Shown here piece by piece: positions 42,259-53,172 of a stretch of DNA of 64,000 bases (the stretch's first letter is position 1; each line of letters begins with the position of its first letter). Origin of the DNA: Kwoniella bestiolae CBS 10118 (Eukaryota > Basidiomycota > Tremellomycetes > Tremellales > Cryptococcaceae). The stretch is taken from positions 186,001 to 250,000 of the forward strand of contig NC_089244.1 of assembly GCF_000512585.2 (NCBI RefSeq), read 5' to 3'. The notes below the pieces were generated by a model. The model was not told where the DNA came from and did not search any database. It saw nothing but the letters and a program-made list of their open reading frames with translations. Made by a program: the position numbers and the translations under genes.

Positions 42259-44242
42259 GTCTGCTGAGATTGCCTGTAGGTGAGACAGTAGGGGTGATGG
42301 ACGTGTGTTATATATCTATCTCTGTATGTCTATCTTTCTTTCCATCTATGCGTCTGTCTACCGTCTACTTGTATTATAGCATATCAACAACTATGTTCAA
42401 AATACCATCTTTATATCTTTCATCTTTGGTATCGTGTTTTGATCGACAGTTAGGTTAGTGCAGTGCAAGTCACTAGTTACGTCATTCCCATCATCAGACA
42501 ACACGGTCTGTGCCACGTGGTACCTCATTCCAGCAATTCATGAAAACACGTCGAGATAACCTATCTGTTCATGCTACACCTTGCACTATGCATGCATTTA
42601 GCGTATCCTTACACCACGCACACAATACTTTTGTTCATCTGACATCTTCTTGCTATACCGCTATCCCACCTTGACCCCTCCATCCCGATTCCGAGATCTA
42701 TTCACGGCTAATCATCAAAGGAAAAGAAAAACGCCTCTTACCATCCAGGTGCTCATGTCCGCATTGTACGCGATGCCATGGTATCGGAGGCAAAGTCGGT
42801 ATTATTCCTGCACTACACATCTTCATCTTTCATTTGCTATGTCGACCCTGCAGGTCCATGTACGCTTCAACATTTCTTTGATGAACATGGCGAAGTATCT
42901 TCAAAGTCTGTAACAAGGGGTTACAATCCATCCTCCCGGCTGGTGTCCGCTGCACGGACTGTTCTAGCAAGCATACGCATTTGTGCATTTGTGCGTTCGT
43001 GCAACGCTTCACTCGATGATGGTTTCATGATTTGCCACCTCCGTCACTACGTGCTTTGCGCTGAATAACCAAGAACAACGTGGGTGGGTCTGCATTGGAT
43101 TTTACTGAAATTCCAGTAGAAAAAGAATTGTGTGCCTTGAAAAAGGATCAAGAGTTATTCGGGGGAAAAAAGAGCAGGCGAAAAAGGGTAAACAACCCAA
43201 ACGTAACGCCTCCCTCCGCGGCCACCGCGTCAATTAATCCAACAAAAACAAAATTCACACCATACATCCATACACGACGAGCACCGTATGAGGGAGGGCA
43301 ATAACCTGGTCTATGCATACATCTACAGTACTTGTACCTACGCTAAGTTGCAACCGAGTCTCGACCGTCTAATTGCATTTACACACTGTCTCTTAGAGAG
43401 TGGAAGGAGAAACGGTTAATCCTCCCCTCTATCCAAATTTCACCTTTGACCTTTGATTGCTCTTGATCAATTGTATCCATCTCAAATCTTGATCCCTTCC
43501 ATCTCAACATACAATATTTCATATGTTTCTATAATATACACACATCGCCTATCACTGCTGGATTCGCTCTTTACCACTCGCTTCCTTATCATCCACTCGT
43601 TCTCAAAAGCAACCACCCACGTCAAGATCTGAGCCTGAGCCCCATATCGAAATAGAGAAGGGAAAACTCTCGTAAACGCAAAAAATACCAAAACAGAGGA
43701 GAGGAACCACCCACATAACGTACAAACATAGGATACGATCTACAACTGTACGTGAACCACTTTATATCTTGCATAGTAAACACCCACCGTAGCGTATAGC
43801 ATACAGCATAGTGATACCCTCTCGTTGGGATTTTAGTCTATCTTTTTAGTGTCTTTTCAAGGAAGATCATCTTGACCACTCCGTTGACGTCAATACATAC
43901 CATTCCAGAGGCACGATAAACCTTTAGATACATCCCGCAGCAATCCACATAGGTCTCACGAACCGCTCCGACGCAAACGATCTTAGACGGATGGATGAAA
44001 TTTAGAGATATTGGGAAATGGACTGAGTCAGAATATGCAATAGTCATCGATCATCTAACCATCGAAAATAGAAACATCGACCCCCATCTTCCTCGGTATC
44101 ATCTCATCGTCAGTCATTTACTCATTACAATCCACTGTAGAAGGGAGGTGTACATCATAGGTGAATTTTAGAAAAGGATAATTAATCAAGTCTACGCGGA
44201 CCATTCATCCAACCTATAGACTTTCACTTCCCCAATCCCACG
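42259..44242. promoter_or_regulatory. 2-kb divergent region between MCU and the histidine kinase
   Basis: No gene supported; short frames at 42650-43304 have no motif. The two ends must carry the MCU promoter and the histidine-kinase promoter and leader. The ATG-containing frames in 43482-44047 are short and on the opposite strand to the kinase. Confidence 0.45.
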
Positions 44243-47200
44243 ATGCCAGCCGACTCAGCTACAGATCTTCGCCGGGCGGACACGCTCTCCGACCCCTACC
44301 CCGCCGGTCCCTCACGTCAATCAGCCCTGCACAACAGCTCATCGCGTCCCCCCAATGCTAATCAAGGGATCAACAACCCACATCCACATCCACACAAAAC
44401 TCGATTCAAGCCATCTGGGTTCTCGCGATTCTGGGATTCTGTAAAAACCCATCTCACCCCTCCCTCCCATCCATCTACCACCTCCGAGTCCGCCATTGGA
44501 GGATCCAGCTTTAGGAATACAACGGATAACTACTATTACAATGAGTCCGTCCACGGCGGGGGGACAAGCCATCTACCCTTGGAACTCCTAAATCCCAAGG
44601 CGGGGATGGAGGGCAAACATAAGCGTCGGACCGGACCCAACAGCTCTGCATCCAGAGGAGGACTCCGATTCCGCGCTAGAAGTTCCCAGGCGGCATCCAA
44701 TTCGAGATATGGGGATGACGATGATCTATCGTCCTCCAAGCCTAATGAGCCGGTATCGCACGTAGTGGTAGATACGAATTTCGAGCATTTCACGCCTATG
44801 ATGGCCAAGTCCGATAGTGGGTTTTCCAACAAGACCCCAGGGACCAATACGAACAACGGAGGGATCGATTCGAAGAATGAGGATGGGGAGGGTGACGGAG
44901 GGGATACGACGCCTAATGGAGGGATGGCGGGGTACGATCGGAGCGATATGGCTTCTACCACACGGAGGGGGAGCAGGGCAGAAAATTGGGTTAAGAAGAA
45001 TGAAGTGGTTATTTGGATCTCGGAACGGTTCTGGCCCAATGTCAAGCATTTCTTGGATTCGGAGTTCCCGGAACCGAGTAAAGAGAGGTCATTCCAGAAG
45101 GAGGTGAGTGTATTTTATCTTCCAGAACGCAATCTGGTGCAGATTCCCTGTCCAGGGGAGTAGAGGTGTCTGATCAGCTGGATCTGGAATGGATTCTCGA
45201 CTTCAGCGATTAGAGGATGTTCGTCATGAATAGTGAACAATAAAACAGGATCAATGCTGATTCTTTTCTTTGGCAACAGACCTGGTTCACCCAGAAACAA
45301 GGCGCAATGGCCTCGTCCGTCTTCTTCCTTATCAATTGGGTCTTGACCGTTGGTCTGTTGCCTACGCCCATGTCAACGTACAACTATATCGCCTATATCT
45401 CCATAGCAGGGGTACGTGAACAGACCTTTGACCCTTTTCATTAGCTAATCTGCGGTGATTCTAATCGTGATCTTCCAGGTATTGACTTTACCCATACCTA
45501 TACTGGTGATATTCGATTTCCCAAGACGACATCCCAATATATGGCAACCCTGGATATTCGGGGCGTGCTGGGTGTTCGCGTACATCCTGATCATCGAGAT
45601 GAGGTTGTGTGGGTTCTTCTCCGATAACAATAAGTGCGGGTCTAGGAATTTCTTGAACCTTTTGGGATTCGCTTTTGGTCAGCCCACTTTGGGTGAGTAC
45701 CTGGTCAAATCACGAGTAAACAACAACATCGCTGATCCATGGGATTGGTACGTTCGCAGGTCTACTTACTCTGAGAGAACATCGAATAACGGCTATTTGC
45801 GGAGCGAGCATATGGTTGATCTTGGTAGGATCTTTGGTGATGGCTGAGAAGAATAGTCCGAAGTTGTTTTTCAGAAATATCGTTTTCTGTGAGTATCTGC
45901 TGGTTGTCGGACAGGGAATTGACGTAGCTGTACTGACCATACTTATTCTTTCAGTCGCGCTCTTCCACGCTTTCTTGATTTGCGCGAGTTTCTTGAAGGA
46001 GAGAGGGTAAGTCAGCGGTTGTCACGCTTCATCACGAAAAGGGTCATTTGCTAATCCACGTCGCCGTTGTATAGAGAACGACAGATGTTCGCCTTGCGTC
46101 AACAGTTGAAGATCCAGTACAGAGCTACCCAGTCCGCCCAGGTGATGGAGCGTAGAGCAGCGGATTCCAAGAAGAGATTTGTATCGTACAGTATGTTGAT
46201 CTCTCTTGTTTGCATTACCGTACTCGACTAATCACATCTGGTATAATAGTCTTCCACGAAGTCAGAGTACCGCTCAACACCGCTCTCTTGGCTGTGCAGA
46301 ACCTCGAAGGAGAGAATGTGTTCAAGGGATTGGAGGAAGACCAATCGGAGATGGTACATGGTTTGATGGGTAGTTTGACGATGATGGAGAAGGTCTTGAA
46401 CGATGTGTTATCGTTTAATAGGATGGAGTCTGGAAAAGTAAGCTCTACCTCCCCTTACCACAGTCTTTCTCGTATATGCTGATATTTGGGAAAAAATACT
46501 GTAGTTCGCTCAAGCTAGGAAACCTTTTGAATTCCATAAATCCATACAACTTGTTGCGCTCTCGCATCGTATGCAAGCTCAGATGGCGGGTATTGAGCTG
46601 CATGTGGAACTGGATAAGGATATCGATAAGATCGGGGGAGTGTTTGTGGGTGATGAGATGCGTTTGAGACAGGTTGCGAGGTGAGCTACCTTTTTCCGAT
46701 CTGGGATATCCGGACCATTGCATCGAGGCAAAAATGCTTACCTATTCACATGATGCAGTAACCTCGTATCAAATAGTATCAAATTCACAGATAAGGGATC
46801 AGTCCGAATCGTCACCAAACTTCTATACCCCCGTATGGAACCTACGCCCGCTGTTGAGATTGATGATCCCTTACGACAAGCCGCGATGAACTTACAGAAA
46901 CAGCAGGAGATAGAACATTACGAGAGGAATGAGAGGCTGAATATGGCCTCCTCGGGTGGGATGATCGACATCGAGAAGGGGTCTGTGCCTTTGGAGGTCA
47001 GACGACAAAGTAGGGACTTGGAGAAGGACAAGGAAGAGGAGAAGAAGAAGGTACAGAAGGTTGTGGTTAGGGTCGAGGTGCATGATAGTGGTGTGGGATT
47101 GAGGAAACAGGATGTGATTGAGTGAGTCAACCATGTTCCACATACGCTAATATCACTACTATCTTTTCATGGAGATGAGTGACTGACGTCCTACGATGAA

Positions 47201-48653
47201 CTAGTAATCGACTGTTCTCGCCCTACGTCCAAACTGAGATAGGTAGAAGACAAGGAGGTAAAGGATCCGGTCTGGGTTTAGCCCTCGTCAGGCAAATAGT
47301 GAAACTTTCCAACGGTCGATTGGGTGTCGAATCGGAATTCGGTAAAGGTTCGATGTTCTGGTTCGAGCTTCCCTACTCTCTACCCCCTCCACCGAAAGGC
47401 AAACCCAATACCCTATCTCCACCTATGGGAGGACCGCACGCGACATTCGCCCCTTCCCCTACTGTACCTGGTGTGAGCCGGTCACACAGCTATCAACGAC
47501 CTACTCCGAGTCCGCTGGGTCAACCTCTTGGTTCGACGGAGATGGTAAAAGATACGAGTTCGAATACCGAGCGACCTGCTATGGGAACTACCGAGTCGAC
47601 TTTGCCGCTTTTGCCAGAAGCTCATGCGAGTCAGTCGCCTGTGAAGAAGAATGACTGTGAGTCTTCCCTCTTCTCTTCCCTCTTATCATCCCTCCTATAT
47701 TTCCTCTTCACTTCCCTCTTCCCAGTGAGACTCTAAATAAGGCACAGTGAAGCTGATGTCTGGGGTCTTGTAGTAGTACCCACCGAAGAAATCATCATGC
47801 ATACCTACCCGCCTGTTGACCCACCTACGCCGGACGATGAGGAAATACCCGGCACAGGCAATGACTCGACATTCACCGACCCCTTCGCATCTGCGCCATC
47901 TGCCTCTTCTGGTGAGAGACGATCGTCCGAATGGTCCGATGCAACCAGGCAGGAACTTCAGGCTCCACCTATTATCAACGCCCCGCCGCAGGTGGCTATC
48001 CAACCTCCCCCTGAACCTAGTCCGGAACTTCCGCTTTGCGTCTTGGTAGTTGATGATGACAAGTGAGCGGAGTTTCATATCTTCTGCTCCTTAAATACTC
48101 TCGATGGGGATGTATAGCTGATATGTGTGATTTGCATCGTATAGACTCACACGAATGCTCATGTCGAGAATGTTAACGAGATTGGGCCATCAAGTGTCAA
48201 CCGCTGAGAATGGTAAAATCGCATTTGACATGATTCGAGATTCGTTTGAGCAGAAACCTAATGCGCCGAGATTCGATGTAATTTTCCTGGACAAGTGAGT
48301 TGACTATCCACCTATCCAATTATGTACTGGACATTTACTGATGCTTATGCTCCTACTCTCACTCCATCAGCCAAATGCCATTGATGTCCGGGGTAGAAGT
48401 AGCCCGTGAAGTAAGGGATATCGGCTGTCCAGTATTCATCGTGGGCTGTACGGGTAATGCTCTGCGCGAGGATCAGGAAGAATACATATCGGCCGGAGCG
48501 GACAGTATCATCCCCAAGCCTATACATCAAAAGGCGATTGTGGAGATGATCAAAGAGGCGAGAAAGAGGGTCGCGGGGGAGACACAACCGAAGCCTAAGG
48601 AAAGGTTTGATGAGGGGTATGGATCACCTGGGGGGAGTGGAGTGATGGTTTGA
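44243..48653 (+). CDS. Membrane-bound hybrid histidine kinase with C-terminal receiver domain
   Basis: A two-component phosphorelay sensor of 1134 aa. Thirteen exons join in phase: 44243-45103, 45280-45411, 45479-45692, 45760-45888, 45955-46006, 46075-46190, 46250-46437, 46505-46680, 46759-47121, 47205-47656, 47774-48062, 48145-48294 and 48371-48653. Residues 1-285 are disordered and soluble. About 290-460 holds roughly six hydrophobic helices (SSVFFLINWVLTVGLLPTP, VLTLPIPILVIF, IFGACWVFAYILIIEM, ASIWLILVGSLVMA, VFFALFHAFLICASFL). The H-box is FHEVRVPLN with His504. N-box: VSNSIKFTDKG. G-boxes: VHDSGVGL and GGKGSGLGLALVRQIVKLS. The receiver has DDD (988-990), the phospho-acceptor Asp1040 in FLDNQMPLMSG, and Lys about 1090 in IPKPI. 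Its ligand is unknown; no PAS, GAF or HAMP domain is visible. Confidence 0.93.
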
Positions 48654-49524
48654 TTATAATCATGATCATAACTATCTCTCTTCCCTTCTGCGTCGTTAAG
48701 AACACTTTGTGATTCTTACGGTTCCATCTAGGTTTAAGTGATATGTAATTTTAGGATCAGTATTGGGTGTGTGTGTTTTTTTCCCATTTTATAGGAACTT
48801 GGTTACGGTGGTTTCATCTTTTGTTTCGCTTAGCTGTCATTCGGGATTTTCGGTTTCTCTTCTCATTTTTGGTTTAACATACTTCTGATCATATATACAT
48901 GGGTGGTCGCTCGTCCTTCTGTATCTAGTAGTTCTGTTCTGCTTTTCAACTAATTTGGACCGTCTTTGATGGTGATATACATGTGTCATGCATGATGATT
49001 TAGGGATACAATTTGATGTTTTTATTGACATCGCAGAGGTGCAGAACGGGGACGCACAGTTCGCTTTAACACTAAACTCCTCAGCGAGGTTTGAGAAAAT
49101 GATATCGCTTGAACGTAGTGGTTTGAGAAACCCAACTCTCAACGAACAGCATGATCAACGAATCTCTTCGGAGCCTTCAAAAGACCTCAGAGTGAGATTC
49201 ATTGTCAAGGGGTTCCTGACCATGCTACATGGCCTTGACGATGCAGTGATATGTCGACTCTGTGACCAAAGCATGACCTTCCCTCGTAAGTTCGCTCAAA
49301 GGATCGGGTATTGGTCAAAGGATGGATGGACGGTCCTCACTCGTCAAAGTCGACCTCAGATCAATCTTATGTTCGCCCACGATCCATCTACACCTTGCAT
49401 TATCTACGCAATAACGCCTTGAAAGTGGATGTCAGTCCGTGATAGATCTGCCTCGATTATCCTTGACAAGCGAAGTCCTTCCCTTCCCATATCCATCTAA
49501 TTAGGAACTCAATGCATTCGCATC
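48654..49524. other. 3' region of the histidine kinase with one open frame
   Basis: A 144-aa plus-strand frame (48988-49422) begins MHDDLGIQFDVFIDIAEVQN. It has no domain I recognise and no clear link to the helical family, but it lies directly before a family-like copy. I list it only as a possible small gene or decayed fragment. Confidence 0.3.
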
Positions 49525-50470
49525 ATGTTTTCTACCTCATCTGACCTCGAGACATTACATCAAGTTACCGACCAGATGGAAGATATCGCAACAAGGTTAA
49601 GCGAGACTACTCAAAGTCTCCATAGTACCCTGGCATCTAGCATGGACCGGACCCTGACCGACGAAGAGATAAACATACTAGCCGTGTCGCGGCGTTTCCA
49701 TAAATCCTACCACCAAGCCAAAAAAACCTGCGCGAGCAAGCGTGGACCAGATTGGGAAAGCCGATATTAGATCATTGGCCTCGAGCAGAGGATATCGACG
49801 CATCACTGGAGTCGACCGCCTCTAAAATGCAGGATCTGATTCGTCCTCGTTCATCGGACTGGTTGAGATCGGGTTATAACACTGTCAAGAGCACAAAGAG
49901 AAGCTTGAAGAATTTCGCAGCCAATTTCTTCAAGCTTCCTAAGCCATTGATCCTGCACCGGCAATGAAGCTATACGACAGCGTCACTAGACTGATGAGGA
50001 CCTACAACGATACTGCGCTTGCACTTGAGCTGCGTTACCAGATCGCCACAAAAGAAGACCCTCAAATGCGAGAGCTGCAAGGGAGCATTCGAAGTCTGGG
50101 AAATGAGATGAGACGGGTTCATGTGAATTGGCGAGCATCTGTAGGCACCTTCGAGAGTGAAGCGATGAAGTGGGGTACGGCCAACATTGAAGTCCTCAAA
50201 TGGGATAGCGAAGCGTTTCTCGGCGTTGTGGATTCACATCCCCTATTCGGTAGTGAGCATGAAAAATCCACTTGGAGATGTCAAGCCGACCAATGTGCCG
50301 AAAGCTTACTTTCTACTTGGAAGACGGTAGCCTCGTGCAGGGCAGATTTACAGGCGCTGTTTCGGTCTGATACCTGCACTAGCGAATACAGGCAGTTGGC
50401 TTGGGACCGTAGTGCGCTCTTGCGAAGGGCCAAAGACGAGATATGTGCCCTGAGAATCTCGAATGGATAA
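49525..50470 (+). pseudogene. Helical-family-like gene disrupted by frameshifts
   Basis: Coding character runs through 49525-50470 but changes frame at least twice. The first frame starts MFSTSSDLETLHQVTDQMED and closes at about 49770. The second carries AEDIDASLESTASKMQDLIR and ends at 49967. The third carries MKLYDSVTRLMRTYNDTALA and continues to KDEICALRISNG at 50470. The shifts fall near 49740-49790 and 49930-49946. No convincing GT-AG pair explains either, so indels in a decaying gene (or assembly errors) are more likely than introns. The composition (helical, charged, no signal peptide) and total size of about 310 codons fit the dispersed family, but I could not place its core motif. 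Function unknown. Confidence 0.42.
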
Positions 50471-50795
50471 GGCAGTCCTTTGAATTTAGACGGTTTGACT
50501 GACGTGCTAAAGGATCTTTAGACAAGACTAGGCTATTTGTTAGATACACAGTCTCGTTACTGTACTTGTCCGTGATGTGAGAGCTATATTCTCTTGGGAA
50601 GGCTCAAGAGCAACCATTCTATTCGTGTCTGGCCACTTTGTTTCTTCTCGATCGTTACGATAGCTAGTCTTGCATATGTTTGCATATATTTGCACACATC
50701 TATCTGTAAGATACACTGTCATTCATTCACATCAACAAAGCTAGACCGACTTGGGAGTATCGTGCTCCAAGATCAGGGAGATAGCAGCAAAACAT
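50471..50795. other. Convergent 3' spacer
   Basis: 325 bp between the disrupted family-like gene and the SDR gene. No feature seen. Confidence 0.4.
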
Positions 50796-52463
50796 CTAAG
50801 CATCTTTCGCCCAGCTTCCAGGTTCTTCGTTGAAAACCCCGATCTTCTCGTAGTACTCGAGAGTCGCTTTGACGGTCTCTGGGAGAGTATGATCTATGTT
50901 GATATATCATCATCACACAGTCAGCCTAAAAAACCATCGCACGGTCGCATCTGACCGGTGGTTGCGTTCGGTCCAGGGCATGGGATGGGAATGTGGTGAA
51001 CTTACACTTCAATCCAAGTTCCCTAACGGACTTGCTAGTATCGATCGTCCAGAAATTCTGCTCTGTCGGAGTGGGCTCAGAGGGGTTTCCAAGAGGGAAA
51101 AAGGCATCGAGGTCTGGTCGTTGTCTTCTGAACTCGTTGGCGAACATTTGGTAGGTGTAGGCTAACACCGACCAGTCAGTATATGCGCTTCAAGCGAGAA
51201 AGGGTTGATTTTTTTGAGCTGGATCCATGCGGGTCATGGGAAAGATCAACCTACTATCACTGGCAATCACATATATACCGTCCTTCCCTCTGATGGCAGC
51301 TTGGTAGAATGCCTCAGCGACATCTCGCACGTCCGCATAGGTAGTAGCTTCAGGTTGTTTCACCTCGGCATCCTTCCCTTTGATAAGTGATAGCCACCCG
51401 GGTTGAGATCCGCTGATACCGCCTTTAAATTCTTCGATGGAGCTGAATTGGAGGGATGGTCCGTATGTCACTGAGAGCAAGACACTTGTGGTTTAGCCTC
51501 GATAGATAGAAGTGGGAGCATGGGGAATGACTCACTGGGAGGAGCCAAAGACGCAACGGAGAATGAGGGTTTGTGTTCCTTCAACCAATCTTTGACTGCG
51601 AACTCGGCGTATTTCTTGGCGGCGCAGTACCAGATCACGTTGGCAAATGGGCTGTATCGATTACCATCATCATAGTTTAGTGTATGTCATTCAGATAATA
51701 ATCAATGATCCTCGGTTGGGTGAAGACCGCCCCTGGTACTCACTTGGAAGGATCAAAGTTCCTAGCAGTCTCCTCGTCGTAAGGGAAGAGCGAATCCTCA
51801 GTGTAGACCGCACCGAGCTGTTGATCGTTGGGTACAGGGTTGAAATGCCCAGCCATGGATGACATCAACGAGATGGCTTTGATCGCTGTACAGTAGCGCA
51901 GTGCGAAGAGTCAGCTCGGTGGCTTCTCCCGAGGTCTTCGGTCTTTCCATTCAACTCACTCTTGAATATGGTAGCTTGGTCAAGGACCGACAAGTTGCCT
52001 TCGATAGTGGGTGCTCTAAACTCTTCGTAGGATTTTACGTTCCTGTTCGCATCCCAAGCCCATATTTGGGATTCAGCAAGTTACAGTATCGACCATTTAC
52101 CCAAACCGAGATGCGACTTACAAAGTGACCGGAGCAGCCAGGTGCATCACCTATATTGTCAGCCATCAGCTCGGGCATCGCTGATAACAAAAGCGGAAAG
52201 TGAGATGCGGTAAGACGTCAGACACGACGTACATATTCAACACCGTCGAGTAACTCCGTCAAGTCCCCCGTAAGATCAGGCACGACCACCACTTGAATCC
52301 TACCTTTTTCGAACCACTCTTTCCATACTGGATTGGCTTTTACTTTCTCAGCAGAAGAAATAGATCGTACTGATCCTCTAACGATATGTCCCTCGTTGAG
52401 GAATCGGAGAGCGACATGGACAGCGATGAAGCCGTTGATACCTGTGATAGCTACTGTCGACAT
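50796..52463 (-). CDS. NAD(P)-dependent dihydroflavonol-4-reductase-like SDR
   Basis: An extended short-chain dehydrogenase/reductase of 356 aa, a cytosolic NAD(P)H-dependent oxidoreductase of aldehydes, ketones or carbonyl metabolites. I start at 52463 (MSTVAITGINGFIAVHVALR); an in-frame upstream ATG at 52553 only adds leader-like residues. Eight exons join in phase: 52463-52233, 52150-52122, 52042-51960, 51885-51744, 51651-51536, 51470-51255, 51161-51006 and 50893-50796. The Rossmann motif TGxNGFIA, the VMHLAAPVTL strand, a SLMSSMAG strand near the catalytic Ser, and the YxxxK pair (Tyr-Cys-Ala-Ala-Lys in WYCAAKKYAE) are all present. TYADVRDVAEAFYQAA is the conserved NVRDVA-like region. Close fungal relatives include methylglyoxal/isovaleraldehyde reductase Gre2-type enzymes. 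The substrate cannot be told from sequence. Confidence 0.92.
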
Positions 52464-53172
52464 GGTGGGTTGTATTCTTGAATTTGAAATGAAGCGCGTG
52501 TTAATCGTGAAGTGAGTGATATGAGTAATTGAATGGGTGTCAATATCTCTCAAAGATTGTCAGTCCATACATCCTATTTATACCTTTCCTCGCAATGTAC
52601 TCCATCGTCATGATCGTGAAAGTGAGTAATCCGCAAACCGAGATGATGATGTGCGAATCCAATTCCGCCTCGAAACCGATCCAGATGATAAATGCACCAA
52701 GAATGAAATAACCAGCGGAACCCTCCGCACGGAAGATGAGCTTATAAATCCTTTGCATTTCCTCCACTCGGAACTGGATATACCTCCACCCTCCACCGCT
52801 CTCCACTATAGTGCGATGTACGCCTTTATGCCAACTTACGCCAAGCATTGGTACTGAGTACTGCAAGATGAAGCATAATGGATGCACCGCACAGCCTAGT
52901 CTAGAAGCTATATTCTGCATGTATTATATCGCATATTCTATTCAAACATTTTCCTCTCCTAGCTTATACAGTATATAAAGTAAGTCTCACGCACGAGAAG
53001 GGTAAGATCTATGAAGACAAAGGGAATAGCAATAGTAGTAGTATAATTGTTGTAAGGAGATGGGTATCACAAATGCAATGCGAATGATCGTGTATAGTAA
53101 GAATATGTACAACGAAATTTTCTATCTTGTGTTTTGGGTTTTGTATTGGGTTCGTTTCTCTATAAGTTTGTT
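52464..53172. other. Region between the SDR start and the Ca2+-ATPase stop
   Basis: 709 bp holding the SDR promoter and the 3' untranslated region of the Ca2+-ATPase. A 126-aa minus-strand frame (52540-52920) looks hydrophobic by chance and has no recognisable domain. Confidence 0.45.

Noticed and set aside
52540..52920. 126-aa hydrophobic minus-strand frame
   Set aside because: It sits in the SDR promoter, has no recognisable domain, and its hydrophobicity follows from AT-rich noncoding sequence.
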